This document shows, one piece after another, positions 51,338 through 60,000 of a stretch of DNA of 64,000 nt; positions within the stretch are counted from its first letter, which is position 1; each line of letters opens with the position of its first letter. Source of the DNA: JBOFLO01 sp051657905 (GTDB lineage: Bacteria > Patescibacteriota > Gracilibacteria > UBA1369). Below the pieces are notes generated by a model. That model was given only the letters and a program-made list of their open reading frames with translations, did no database searches and had not been told where the DNA came from. The stretch is taken from contig JBOFLO010000041.1 in NCBI GenBank assembly GCA_051657905.1, positions 1 through 64,000 on the forward strand, in the 5' to 3' direction. A program made the translations under genes and the position numbers.

Positions 51338-52036
51338 CTATAATTCTGCCATTAACTTAGTAGTATCCAATTTAATTCCAGGACCCATAGTTGTAGCAAT
51401 TGCCACGCCTTTAATATAAGTACCTTTCATAGTTGCTGGTTTAGCATCTGAAATTGCTTTCACCAATGTCTTCAAATTTTCTTTTAATTTATCTGCATCA
51501 AAAGAAGCTTTTCCAAAAATATTGTGAATTTGACCTTGTTTATCAGCCCTGAACTCAACCTTACCTTTTTTCAAATCCTTAATTGTACCAACGATATCCG
51601 GGCTAACAGTTCCAGCCTTTGGATTCGGCATCAAACCTTTAGTACCCAAAATTTTCGCAACTTTACCTAAATTTTTCATAACATCCGGACTTGCAACAGC
51701 AACGTCAAAACCTAAGAAGCCTTTAGTAATTTCTTCAATCAAATCGTCAAGACCAGCTTTCAAAGCACCTGCAGCCAAAGCATCTTTAACTTTTTCATCT
51801 GCTACGAAAGCAATTACTCTAACGTCTTTACCGGTTCCGTTTGGAAGGGTAACAGTTGATCTAACCATTTGTTCAGCCTGCTTAACATCCACACCCAATT
51901 TGAGGTGAATTTCGCAGCTTGAATCAAACTTAGTAGTTGAAGTTGCCTTCAAAAGTTCAATTGCTTTATCTAAATCATAAAGCATATTTGGATCCACCAT
52001 TTCGGCGGCTTTCTTGTATTTCTTTCCTTGTGACAT
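51338..52036 (-). CDS. rplA: 50S ribosomal protein L1
   Basis: 232 residues, normal length. LGVDVKQAEQMVRSTVTLPNG, KGLMPNPKAGTVSPDI and GKASFDADKLKENLKTL are L1 signatures. It forms the L1 stalk and may autoregulate the operon. The usual rplJ-rplL genes do not follow; the next genes downstream are convergent. A small membrane-protein gene separates it from rplK. Confidence 0.96.
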   Translation of the reverse strand: MSQGKKYKKAAEMVDPNMLYDLDKAIELLKATSTTKFDSSCEIHLKLGVDVKQAEQMVRSTVTLPNGTGKDVRVIAFVADEKVKDALAAGALKAGLDDLIEEITKGFLGFDVAVASPDVMKNLGKVAKILGTKGLMPNPKAGTVSPDIVGTIKDLKKGKVEFRADKQGQIHNIFGKASFDADKLKENLKTLVKAISDAKPATMKGTYIKGVAIATTMGPGIKLDTTKLMAEL

Positions 52037-52091
52037 GGGTAATTTTGGTTAAATGGTAATTAGCGGCTTTTTAAGCCTCCCATAAATAAAT

Positions 52092-52517
52092 TTATTCTTC
52101 GTGAGTTCTTTTCCAGTCGGCTTGCATAAATAAAAAGTGCAAAATCCAAACCGGTAAACCCACTAGTACCATCGCTATAGCCATTGCTATTGAGCGATTG
52201 AACTCATTCTGAGCAGCGATTTCCTGGCTTTCAGCCATTTTGTCTCTGCACTCAGCTACTTCCGCTTCAGTTTTATCAATAAACTGAGTTTGTCCGTCTA
52301 CATAAACAGTTTCCTGTTCACATCCATCCTTTTGATAAGGGCTATAATAGTAGTTTGAAGTCGTATCAACCGGGAAAACTACATTACTTAAAAATAAATT
52401 AATCCCGCTAACCGCTCCAAACACAAATACAGATAATCCAATTAAGGCAGCCAAACTCAAATAGATAGTTCTAATGAATTGTAAGGCGCTGGTTTTATGT
52501 TTTACGGCTGTAGCCAT
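52092..52517 (-). CDS. Two-helix membrane protein inserted between rplK and rplA
   Basis: 141 residues: helix 1 LSLAALIGLSVFVFGAVSGI, a loop with YYYSPYQKDGCEQETVY and two acidic helices with a second cysteine (EVAECRDK), and helix 2 AMAIAMVLVGLPVWILHFLF. The final GLPVWILHFLF resembles DUF5671-type small membrane proteins, not certain. Placed 18 nt downstream of rplK and 55 nt upstream of rplA, so it should be co-transcribed with ribosomal genes. Function unknown. Confidence 0.75.
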   Translation of the reverse strand: MATAVKHKTSALQFIRTIYLSLAALIGLSVFVFGAVSGINLFLSNVVFPVDTTSNYYYSPYQKDGCEQETVYVDGQTQFIDKTEAEVAECRDKMAESQEIAAQNEFNRSIAMAIAMVLVGLPVWILHFLFMQADWKRTHEE

Positions 52518-52535
52518 TGATTATTTTTATTTAAA

Positions 52536-52964
52536 TTATTTTGCATCCACATCCACACCCATGCTTCTGGCAGTTCCAGCAATGATTTTCATTGCTTGTT
52601 CCACATCATTAGCATTTAAGTCAGGCATTTTAGTTTCAGCGATTTGTCTCAATTGAGCTTGAGTCAATTTGCCTAATTTATTCTTATTTGGCTCTCCAGA
52701 ACCTTTTGGTAAATTCAAAGCTTTTCTGATCAATACAGAAGCTGGAGCCGTTTTCATGATAAAAGTAAAACTCTTATCTTCATAAACTGATATTTCCACT
52801 GGCACCACAGTATCTCCTAAAGCTGAAGTAGCTGCGTTGAACTGTTGGCAGAACCCTGGAATATTAATACCATGTTGACCCAAAGCTGGACCAATTGGTG
52901 GTGCTGGATTCGCTTTACCAGCAGCGATTTGCAGTTTAATAACTGTAAGTACTTTCTTAGCCAT
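52536..52964 (-). CDS. rplK: 50S ribosomal protein L11
   Basis: 142 residues with [37 protein letters not shown] and the C-terminal [13 protein letters not shown] typical of L11. It binds the GTPase-associated region of 23S rRNA. Normal length. It follows a membrane protein gene instead of nusG directly. Confidence 0.97.
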   Translation of the reverse strand: MAKKVLTVIKLQIAAGKANPAPPIGPALGQHGINIPGFCQQFNAATSALGDTVVPVEISVYEDKSFTFIMKTAPASVLIRKALNLPKGSGEPNKNKLGKLTQAQLRQIAETKMPDLNANDVEQAMKIIAGTARSMGVDVDAK

Positions 52965-52986
52965 ATGTCTTGTTTCTTAATAATTA

Positions 52987-53835
52987 TTATTGTTGTTGTA
53001 ACAGCTCATCCAGCAAGTTTTTCACTGATTGAAAATACTTGTCACCCTCAGGAAGGTTCACACTCCCACGCGGGTAGCTCAGAGCATACACGCCTTCTTT
53101 TAGTTTGACAACCAAAAAAACCTTGCCTGACATACTCGCTCGCGGCTCCTCAAAATTGATATAAAAAGAGGCTAATCCAAAACTGTTCGTTTCATTAATA
53201 GTAACCCCTAATTCAGAGGTAAAACCAGCCTTTAAAAGATTGTAAATTTCCCCCGTCATTGCAGCATCAGCCGCCGCAAAATGAAATACCTGCAAAATTT
53301 CCTTTTCATTTCCAAAAACCCGCTCCTTAACCTGATAATAACCAACTTCAATAGATGAAAATTCCGCAAAGTCGAATTCATCAAAAATTTTCTTCTCAAA
53401 TGGCTTCTTTTGCAAAATAAAATTACTAAAACCAACTCTTCTTAACAATTCAGCATTTATGGCTTCGCCACTTTGTACAGGAAAAGCCTCTTCCTCCTCC
53501 ACAACTAACTCAACTTCCCCCTGATCCTCCGTATCCACCTCCTGCCCACCCGAATTTTCCATAGCCACATCCTCCAATCCTTCGAAATTACTATCAAAAT
53601 AATCAATTTCCTCCTGCGTAAAAATCAATTCTTCTTCAGCTTCATCTCCGCTATTTTCACCTTCCTCCTCCTTCAAACTATCAAAAACACTAACCTTGCC
53701 AATTTCTCCAGCCTCCGCTGAAGCAGGAAAAGGTTTTCTTAAAGAAGATTCTTCTACATTATTTATAGCAATCGAAGCCACCAGCAAAATCGCTAGAATC
53801 GAGGTTATGGCTAAGAAAGAAGATGATCTATTCAT
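52987..53835 (-). CDS. Acidic membrane-anchored protein between nusG and rplK
   Basis: 282 residues from ATG 53833-53835; a GTG at 53871 would add 12 residues. One N-terminal helix (SFLAITSILAILLVASIAI) is followed by a very acidic linker (EEEGENSGDEAEEELIF and VEEEEAF) and a ~150-residue globular domain (EFSSIEVGYYQVKERVFG, FYINFEEPRASMSGKVFLVVKL). No family recognised. It lies behind the nusG terminator and upstream of rplK, so must have its own promoter. Confidence 0.75.
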   Translation of the reverse strand: MNRSSSFLAITSILAILLVASIAINNVEESSLRKPFPASAEAGEIGKVSVFDSLKEEEGENSGDEAEEELIFTQEEIDYFDSNFEGLEDVAMENSGGQEVDTEDQGEVELVVEEEEAFPVQSGEAINAELLRRVGFSNFILQKKPFEKKIFDEFDFAEFSSIEVGYYQVKERVFGNEKEILQVFHFAAADAAMTGEIYNLLKAGFTSELGVTINETNSFGLASFYINFEEPRASMSGKVFLVVKLKEGVYALSYPRGSVNLPEGDKYFQSVKNLLDELLQQQ

Positions 53836-53885
53836 GAGTCGAGTAAAACAGATTTTTCTGTATCTGTCCACAGAATCATAGCATT

Positions 53886-53911
53886 AAAAAAGCCCACCTT
53901 CTGGTGGGCTT
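53886..53911 (-). terminator. Terminator of secE-nusG
   Basis: Minus-strand stem AAGCCCACC / GGTGGGCTT with an AGAA loop and a U-run; located between nusG and the acidic membrane-protein gene. Confidence 0.9.
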
Positions 53912-53929
53912 ACTTGAGTTTGAACTCAA

Positions 53930-54475
53930 TTATTTTTTCTTAACCTGTGTAAAATCCAATTCAATCGGAGTTTCTCTACCGAAAATCGAGATCAACACTT
54001 TAACTTTTCCTTTCTCCTCATCCACTTTATTAACCACACCATCGTAATTAACAAACGGCCCATCCAAAATCACCACTGGATCGCCAACACTGAAATCAAT
54101 CTTAAATCGCGCTTCTTGTTCACCAGTTTGTTTCTTCACAATATTAAATTCTTCTGGAGAAACCGGCACTGGCACATTTCCAGAACCCACGAAACCAGTA
54201 ACATTCGGAGTATTTCTAACTACATACCAAGATTCATCCGTAACATTCATATCAACCAGTACATAACCCGGGAAAATTCTTTTCTTTTCAGTAACAGGCT
54301 CACCTTTTTTAATCACAATTTGAGTTTCTTTCGGTACCAAAACATCAAAAATATAATCCTGCATATTCAAGGATTCAATTCTTTGTTTAAGTGCCTCTGC
54401 TACAGCATCTTCATAACCTGAGTAAGTGTGGATAACATACCAATGTCTTCCGGTATTTTCAGCCTGTCTAGCCAT
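53930..54475 (-). CDS. nusG: Transcription antitermination factor NusG
   Basis: 181 residues: NGN domain with WYVIHTYSGYEDAVAEAL and FPGYVLVDMNVTDESWYVVRNTPNVTGFVG, then a C-terminal KOW domain with VGDPVVILDGPFVNYDGVVNKVDEEKGKVKV. It binds RNA polymerase and S10/Rho. It follows secE as in most bacteria. Normal length. Confidence 0.97.
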   Translation of the reverse strand: MARQAENTGRHWYVIHTYSGYEDAVAEALKQRIESLNMQDYIFDVLVPKETQIVIKKGEPVTEKKRIFPGYVLVDMNVTDESWYVVRNTPNVTGFVGSGNVPVPVSPEEFNIVKKQTGEQEARFKIDFSVGDPVVILDGPFVNYDGVVNKVDEEKGKVKVLISIFGRETPIELDFTQVKKK

Positions 54476-54497
54476 AATTCAATAAATTAATAAGCGC

Positions 54498-54710
54498 TTA
54501 CATCGTTTGAGATAAAATCAAAAGCTGTCCGTATCCTTCATTAAGTAAAAAGTCTACTACGCCAATCACCAATGCTGCTGAAAAACAGAATGCCAAGACA
54601 ATCAATGACAGACGGAAAGCCTTGCTTTTACTAGGCCAAGTCACCTTTTTTAATTCAGCCACACTATCTTGAAAATAATTCGTTGCAGCGTTTTCTTTGT
54701 TCTTACTCAT
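54498..54710 (-). CDS. secE: Preprotein translocase subunit SecE
   Basis: 70 residues with the conserved VAELKKVTWPSKSKAFRLSLIV block and a single membrane helix (SLIVLAFCFSAALVIGVVDF). It clamps SecY in the translocon. The promoter TTGCAA / TGgTTAAAT is 34 nt upstream. Confidence 0.95.
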   Translation of the reverse strand: MSKNKENAATNYFQDSVAELKKVTWPSKSKAFRLSLIVLAFCFSAALVIGVVDFLLNEGYGQLLILSQTM

Positions 54711-54743
54711 AAATAAAAGATATTAGTACCACTAAGCAGTGAA

Positions 54744-54772
54744 ATTTAACCAGATATGCTAGTTCATTGCAA
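54744..54772 (-). promoter_or_regulatory. secE-nusG promoter
   Basis: Minus-strand TTGCAA (54772-54767), 17-nt spacer, TTAAAT (54749-54744) preceded by TGg. Confidence 0.6.
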
Positions 54773-54779
54773 GAATATT

Positions 54780-54807
54780 TTGAAAAAAGGCTAAAATTTG
54801 CTATAAT
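54780..54807 (+). promoter_or_regulatory. Promoter of the pilin-like gene cluster
   Basis: TTGAAA (54780-54785), 16-nt spacer, TGcTATAAT with TATAAT at 54802-54807. Start codon 33 nt downstream. Confidence 0.72.
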
Positions 54808-54839
54808 TTAAGGATTTCCGAATATCAATCCAAAAGCTA

Positions 54840-55943
54840 ATGGCAAATCGCCTCCACCTAAAAAACCTTTTCCAGATCAAACAAATTAATTTTTCTAAAA
54901 TTATTTGTTCGGCTTTATTGGTTGTAGTGGCCTTTTTTAGCTTTGCTAGTCTAACTTTCGCCCAACAAGGAACTGAAGAAACTCCTCAAACCCCCACCAG
55001 TTCATTGCCTTTGCCAGACATCGGAGGCTATCGCGGGCTGGTTCAGGATCCTGGAACTGTTGCCAGTGTAGACGTGGGAGTGGCTTCTTTAATCGTTGGT
55101 GCGGTGATGAATATTCGTTTCTTATTGGGAGCTATCGCCATCGCCATGATTCTTTATTCCGGTTTCCGCTTGGTAACTTCACAAGGTAATGAAGAAATTT
55201 GGGGTACAGCTAAAAAATCCCTTATCTGGTCTATCATCGGTTTAGCCTTAGTGGGATTTTCGGGCGAAATTGTCCGTATTTTTGCCGTTGGAAATTGTGC
55301 CGAACTCGGTATGTTACCTGGCTCAAATAATGTCGGCTGTGTACCAGGAGGATTCTTGCGTGATCCTAATGCTATTATCCAAAGAAGCACCGTTTTCAAT
55401 CAAAATGTTCAATACATCATCACTTTCATTAAATACTTTATCGGCGGTATCGCTGTTTTAATGTTAATGAGAAATGCTATTCGTCTTGTAACCAATAGTT
55501 CTGAAGATGAATTAGAAAAGGATAAAAGCAATATCGTGGCCAGCATTATCGGCTTATTCCTTATTATTATCGCCGACCCAATTATTAATAATGTTTTCTT
55601 TGATATTGATACCACACGTTACCCCGGCACTACCGGCGCGCAGCCCGGCTTGAATGTTGCCCAAGGGATATCTGAAATAGTTGGTTTTACTAATTTCTTA
55701 GTTTCTATACTTACTCCTGTAGCGATTATGGTTGTAGTAGCTGGCGGTATTATGTATGCCAGCTCAGCCGGTAATGAAGACACTCAAGGCAAAGCTAAAC
55801 GTATGATCACTCTTGCTTTGATCGGTTTACTGATTATTTATGGGGCTTTTGCCATTGTTTCTACCTTTATTTCCGGTCAGTTTGAAGCTGTAAACACTAC
55901 GGCCGTCGCTCCAGGCCAAACCACTACCAATATCAATCCTTAA
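54840..55943 (+). CDS. Pilin-like membrane protein, three TrbC/VirB2-type units
   Basis: 367 residues: signal segment (IICSALLVVVAFFSFASLTFA) and three repeated units, each two membrane helices split by a short charged loop: LLGAIAIAMILYSGFRLVTSQGNEE...AKKSLIWSIIGLALVGFS; IKYFIGGIAVLMLMRNAIRLV...DKSNIVASIIGLFLIIIA; LTPVAIMVVVAGGIMYASSAGNED...AKRMITLALIGLLIIYGA. Each unit has the helix-loop-helix form of TrbC/VirB2 (T4SS pilin) proteins, normally one per gene. The next gene has the same architecture and starts after two bases (TAA AG ATG). Confidence 0.82.
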   Translation: MANRLHLKNLFQIKQINFSKIICSALLVVVAFFSFASLTFAQQGTEETPQTPTSSLPLPDIGGYRGLVQDPGTVASVDVGVASLIVGAVMNIRFLLGAIAIAMILYSGFRLVTSQGNEEIWGTAKKSLIWSIIGLALVGFSGEIVRIFAVGNCAELGMLPGSNNVGCVPGGFLRDPNAIIQRSTVFNQNVQYIITFIKYFIGGIAVLMLMRNAIRLVTNSSEDELEKDKSNIVASIIGLFLIIIADPIINNVFFDIDTTRYPGTTGAQPGLNVAQGISEIVGFTNFLVSILTPVAIMVVVAGGIMYASSAGNEDTQGKAKRMITLALIGLLIIYGAFAIVSTFISGQFEAVNTTAVAPGQTTTNINP

Positions 55944-55945
55944 AG

Positions 55946-56929
55946 ATGAAAAATACCCTCAAAAAAAATCTTTCATTGGTAATTTTAAGCTTGATTTTAG
56001 CGCTTTCTGTAGCTATTCCTTTTCATAATTTTACGGTTCATGCACAAGAAAGTATCGGCTCAGTTGTAAGACAAGTTGGTGAAGGCACCAGTTTGCCAAG
56101 TTATGACTCTGGTCATGCTAATCAGTCTTATCAGGCAGGAGCTTCCCAGCTCACTTCCACCATTTTCTTTATTCTGGACTTTTTCAAATTTATTTTAGGT
56201 GGTATAGCCACTTTAATGATCATTATTTCAGGTACAAAACTTATTCTCTCAGCCCGCCAAGTAAGTGATGCTATGAGCAAAGAAAAAGAAACCCTGCGTT
56301 TCGCTTCTATCGGTTTAATTTTAGTTATAGTGGCTGATCAAGTAATTAGAACAGTATTCTATGGCGAGGAAGGTGAAGTGTATCGCACCGGCGCCGATTT
56401 ACAGGGCGCAGCTGAACGTGGCGTGGGTATTGCCGCAGGTTTTACTGATATTTTGCGTGTATTAATTCCGGTTTTAGCCGTTTTATATATGGTTGTAGCG
56501 GGAATTCGATTGATAATTTCTCGTGGGGATGAAGATCAATATGGCAAAGCGAAAAAGATGATTACTTGGTCGGTTTTAGGCTTGATTCTAGCCGGTTTAG
56601 CCGAAGTGATAGTCTTCCGTATCGTCTTCCCTAACCAAGGCAGTCAAATCAGTGATCCTTATGAATTCAACCGTCTAGTAGTTACGATGACTAATTTCGC
56701 CGCCGGCTTCGTCTCAACTATTTCAGTATTGATGATTATCTATGCTGGTTACCTTTATGTTATGTCCGGAGTTTCAGAACAAAACGATAAAGCTAAAAAA
56801 GTATTATTCGGCGCAATTATTGGCCTAATTATTTCCATGGGAGCCTTCGCCCTAGTGAATACTTTTGTTAAGCTAGAGCCATTAACCGATACTCCAGCAG
56901 CTCAGGAAGCTCCAGTTCCAAATACCTAA
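55946..56929 (+). CDS. Second triple-unit pilin-like membrane protein
   Basis: 327 residues with the same layout as the preceding gene: signal segment (LVILSLILALSVAIPF), then three VirB2/TrbC-like units: KFILGGIATLMIIISGTKLILSA...LRFASIGLILVIVAD; LIPVLAVLYMVVAGIRLIISRGDEDQYGKAKKMITWSVLGLILAGL; TISVLMIIYAGYLYVMSGVSEQNDKAKKVLFGAIIGLIISMGAF. Unit sequences differ, so the two genes diverged long ago. Co-translated with the first. A weak terminator and a promoter for the next gene follow. Confidence 0.82.
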   Translation: MKNTLKKNLSLVILSLILALSVAIPFHNFTVHAQESIGSVVRQVGEGTSLPSYDSGHANQSYQAGASQLTSTIFFILDFFKFILGGIATLMIIISGTKLILSARQVSDAMSKEKETLRFASIGLILVIVADQVIRTVFYGEEGEVYRTGADLQGAAERGVGIAAGFTDILRVLIPVLAVLYMVVAGIRLIISRGDEDQYGKAKKMITWSVLGLILAGLAEVIVFRIVFPNQGSQISDPYEFNRLVVTMTNFAAGFVSTISVLMIIYAGYLYVMSGVSEQNDKAKKVLFGAIIGLIISMGAFALVNTFVKLEPLTDTPAAQEAPVPNT

Positions 56930-56978
56930 TATTCAGCCTCCCGCAAATCAACCCTTCTAGTTTAGAACTAAACCGCTA

Positions 56979-57003
56979 GCCCATTTGAAAAAAGGGCGTT
57001 TTT
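56979..57003 (+). terminator. Weak terminator after the second pilin-like gene
   Basis: GCCC (56979-56982) pairs with GGGC (56994-56997), followed by GTTTTT. The loop holds the -35 of the next gene's promoter, so termination and initiation signals overlap. Confidence 0.5.
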
Positions 57004-57013
57004 GTGATATAAT
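56985..57013 (+). promoter_or_regulatory. Promoter of the pilin-PKD giant gene
   Basis: TTGAAA (56985-56990), 17-nt spacer, TATAAT (57008-57013) preceded by TGa. The start codon follows after 29 nt. Confidence 0.72.
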
Positions 57014-57042
57014 TCCTAGATTAAAATAAAAATCAAAAAATT

Positions 57043-60000
57043 ATGACCAGCACCAATCATAAAAAAGCCCTATCTAAGCCAATATTTGCAATTCTAATGC
57101 TTTTGGCCGCTTTAACATTGAGCCTAGCTTTCCAAGCCTTACCGCTTACAAAAGCTCAAGAAAGTACCACTGGCCAAGATATTTTAACTGGTTTAGGTTG
57201 TGATGATGACAACAATGACGGTTTAGACTTTGCCGACTGTTTGGATGGTGGCTCAAATAACGGGACTGTAATTTCCTTTACTGATTTCCAAGGTGATCTG
57301 GCTGCTCCAAGTACAGAAGGTTACGCCTCAGGTTTAACTCAACAAACTGATTTAAGATCATTCATTCTTGCCGTTACCAACTTTGCTTTAGGCTTCCTTG
57401 GTTTATTGGCGGTTTTGATTATCATTTACGGAGGTGTGATGACTGTAGCTTCAGCCGGTGATGCCGACAAAGCCAGTATTGGTAAAAAAGCCATTACCTT
57501 CGCCGCTATCGGTTTGATTATCGTTATGGGTTCATTCGCCATCGTTAATACCATCCTTCAGGCTCCGGGTGGAGACAGTCAAGGCAGCGGTAATGGCGGC
57601 GTTAACAATCAAACCACTATTCGTGGAGTTAGCGGACGTCAGACATTTAATTTCTTGGCTGCAGAAATCGAAGACATTTTAGAAAAACTTTATAATTCTT
57701 ATCAATTCCATCTCCAAATCAAACAGCAAATGGAAAATATTGCTGGGAATATTACCTCCAGAATTAGCCAGCAAACAGCTCTTGGCGCATCGACTTGTCA
57801 GGTGCCTTTCTCCAATTGTATCAACAACATCTCAGCTCTTGCCTACAACCAAATCAATTTACTAAACAATTTTATTGGCAGCCCAAATGCCAATATCGAC
57901 ACGGTTTCCGGTCTAACTGCTTTGAGAGACGAGTTAACTCAACAAACTCAGGATGGCATCAACGAAATCCTCGCTTACACGGAAGAAAACGACTGTAATA
58001 CCAATAATGAATTTTTAGAAATCAATCCATGTACAGTCACCAATATGTCGAAAATCAGATCTGACTTGCAGGCTTACGGCCAAGATCTATCCGACAAAAT
58101 CCTCTCCAACACTACAGCGACTTTAATTTCCAAATCTTACATTGCTGATTTATTCAGCATGCAAAATCGTTTGGCTCGTGTTTATCAAAATCTAGGAGGG
58201 GTAGCCAGCAGCAATATTGCTCAAAATAGCTTTAAAAACTTGATCCCAGCTGTGATCACTTTGAACCCAGGTCAAATCTACAATCCTACTTCCGACACAG
58301 CCGGTAGTTTCGGTAAAGAAAAAACCGCTGCTGAAAAATACCTAAAACCAAGCTATCAATTAAGTTCACTTGATCAAGTTTCTTTGAGAGATACTTTCAA
58401 CTCTTTACGTGAAATTTTCGACATTCTCAAAAATATTAAATTCGTCGACACCATTATTACCGCTGACACAGTTCAGGGTAATGCTCCATTAATTGTAAAT
58501 TTCTCCACAGTCGGTTCAACCGATCCATCAGGCCGAACCATCACCAATCAACAAATCAAATGGGATTTAAACGGTGACGGAATTTTCGCCAGCCAACAAG
58601 GTGCCTTCTCAGGTAATGACGAAGACGGTGGTTACCTGAATTGTACAGAAAGAACAGAAGCCACTTCATCATGTATTTTCACCAGACCTGGTACTTATAG
58701 AGTTACCGTGAAAATCGATCCAGTTGATGGATTAAATCCTGCTACTGGTTTGAATTTTAATCAGGAAATCGCTCCAGGTATTTCATACGTGGATATTCGT
58801 GTAAATCCACCGGCAACTAAAATCAATTTATACCCAGAATTAAATGGTGTGAATCCACCTCTCTATATAATTAGATATAATAATCAAGGATTTATCGAAG
58901 AAGAAAGATCCAATTTATATGTAACTTTAAACGAAGCCAAAGCCGGTATCGTTTTCAATGCCACAGGCACTCGCGCTTCCGACGGTTCAACACCAATTTT
59001 AAATGACAGTCAGGCCAAAATTCGTTGGAACTTCGGCATTCAATCGGAAAACAATGATGTCTTCGAAATCCCAAGTGACAACAGTTTAAGAAAAACTCAG
59101 GTATTCCCACAAAATGGTTCTTACTTGGTTAGATTTGAAGTGACTGATAAAAATGGCGTAATTGACCGAAAAGTCTTTACAGTAATTGTATCAGATTTAG
59201 CACCACGTATTACTAATCCATTAAAAGCCTCAAAAATAGGTGAAGAAGTTACTTTCGATGGATCCAACTCTACCAGCGATGGAAATCCAATTATCTTTGA
59301 TTGGACTGTAGAAAAATTAAACAATCAATTCGCCAGCAAAATTAATTCTCTTTGGGAATTACTTGGTCAAACCGCCCATGCTCAAATTACTTTAGATCAA
59401 AATAATTCAGCCAGCATTGGGTCAATTGAATTACCTGTTAATATCGGGGTATTAGCCAATAAGCGTACTGAAGACAATCAAAATTATCGTTGCAGCAACG
59501 AAGATGCCGATGATGAATTAAAATGTACTTTCAAACGCGCCGGACAATATCGAGTATCTTTAAAATTAGTAAAAGAAAACGATCCGACTTCAACCTCCTT
59601 TACTGAAATCACCAATATACAAATTTCTTCCAACCCTCCTTCCGCCGGATTTAATTTGATCAAATTAAATGAAAGTGCTCCAGCAGTTTATAAATTAGAT
59701 GCCAGCCAATTGAGTTTTGACGCCGACGATCAGGGCACAGAAAATATGGAATTTAGCTGGGAAGTAAACCCACCAAATTGTGTGGTAATTGGTTTCGCTG
59801 ATCAAACTTCCACTCCGGAATTAATCGCCGAATCAATTTCTAGTTCTTCCGCTCAAACTCCATGTTCATCTTTGAAAGAATTCAGCAGCGGTAGCGTTTC
59901 CCCAGTAGTTAAATTTTCACAAAAAGGGGATTACACTGTTAATTTACAAGTTCGTTCAACCGATGAAAAAGAAAGTGTTTCCACAGTTGTAGAAAAAAAC

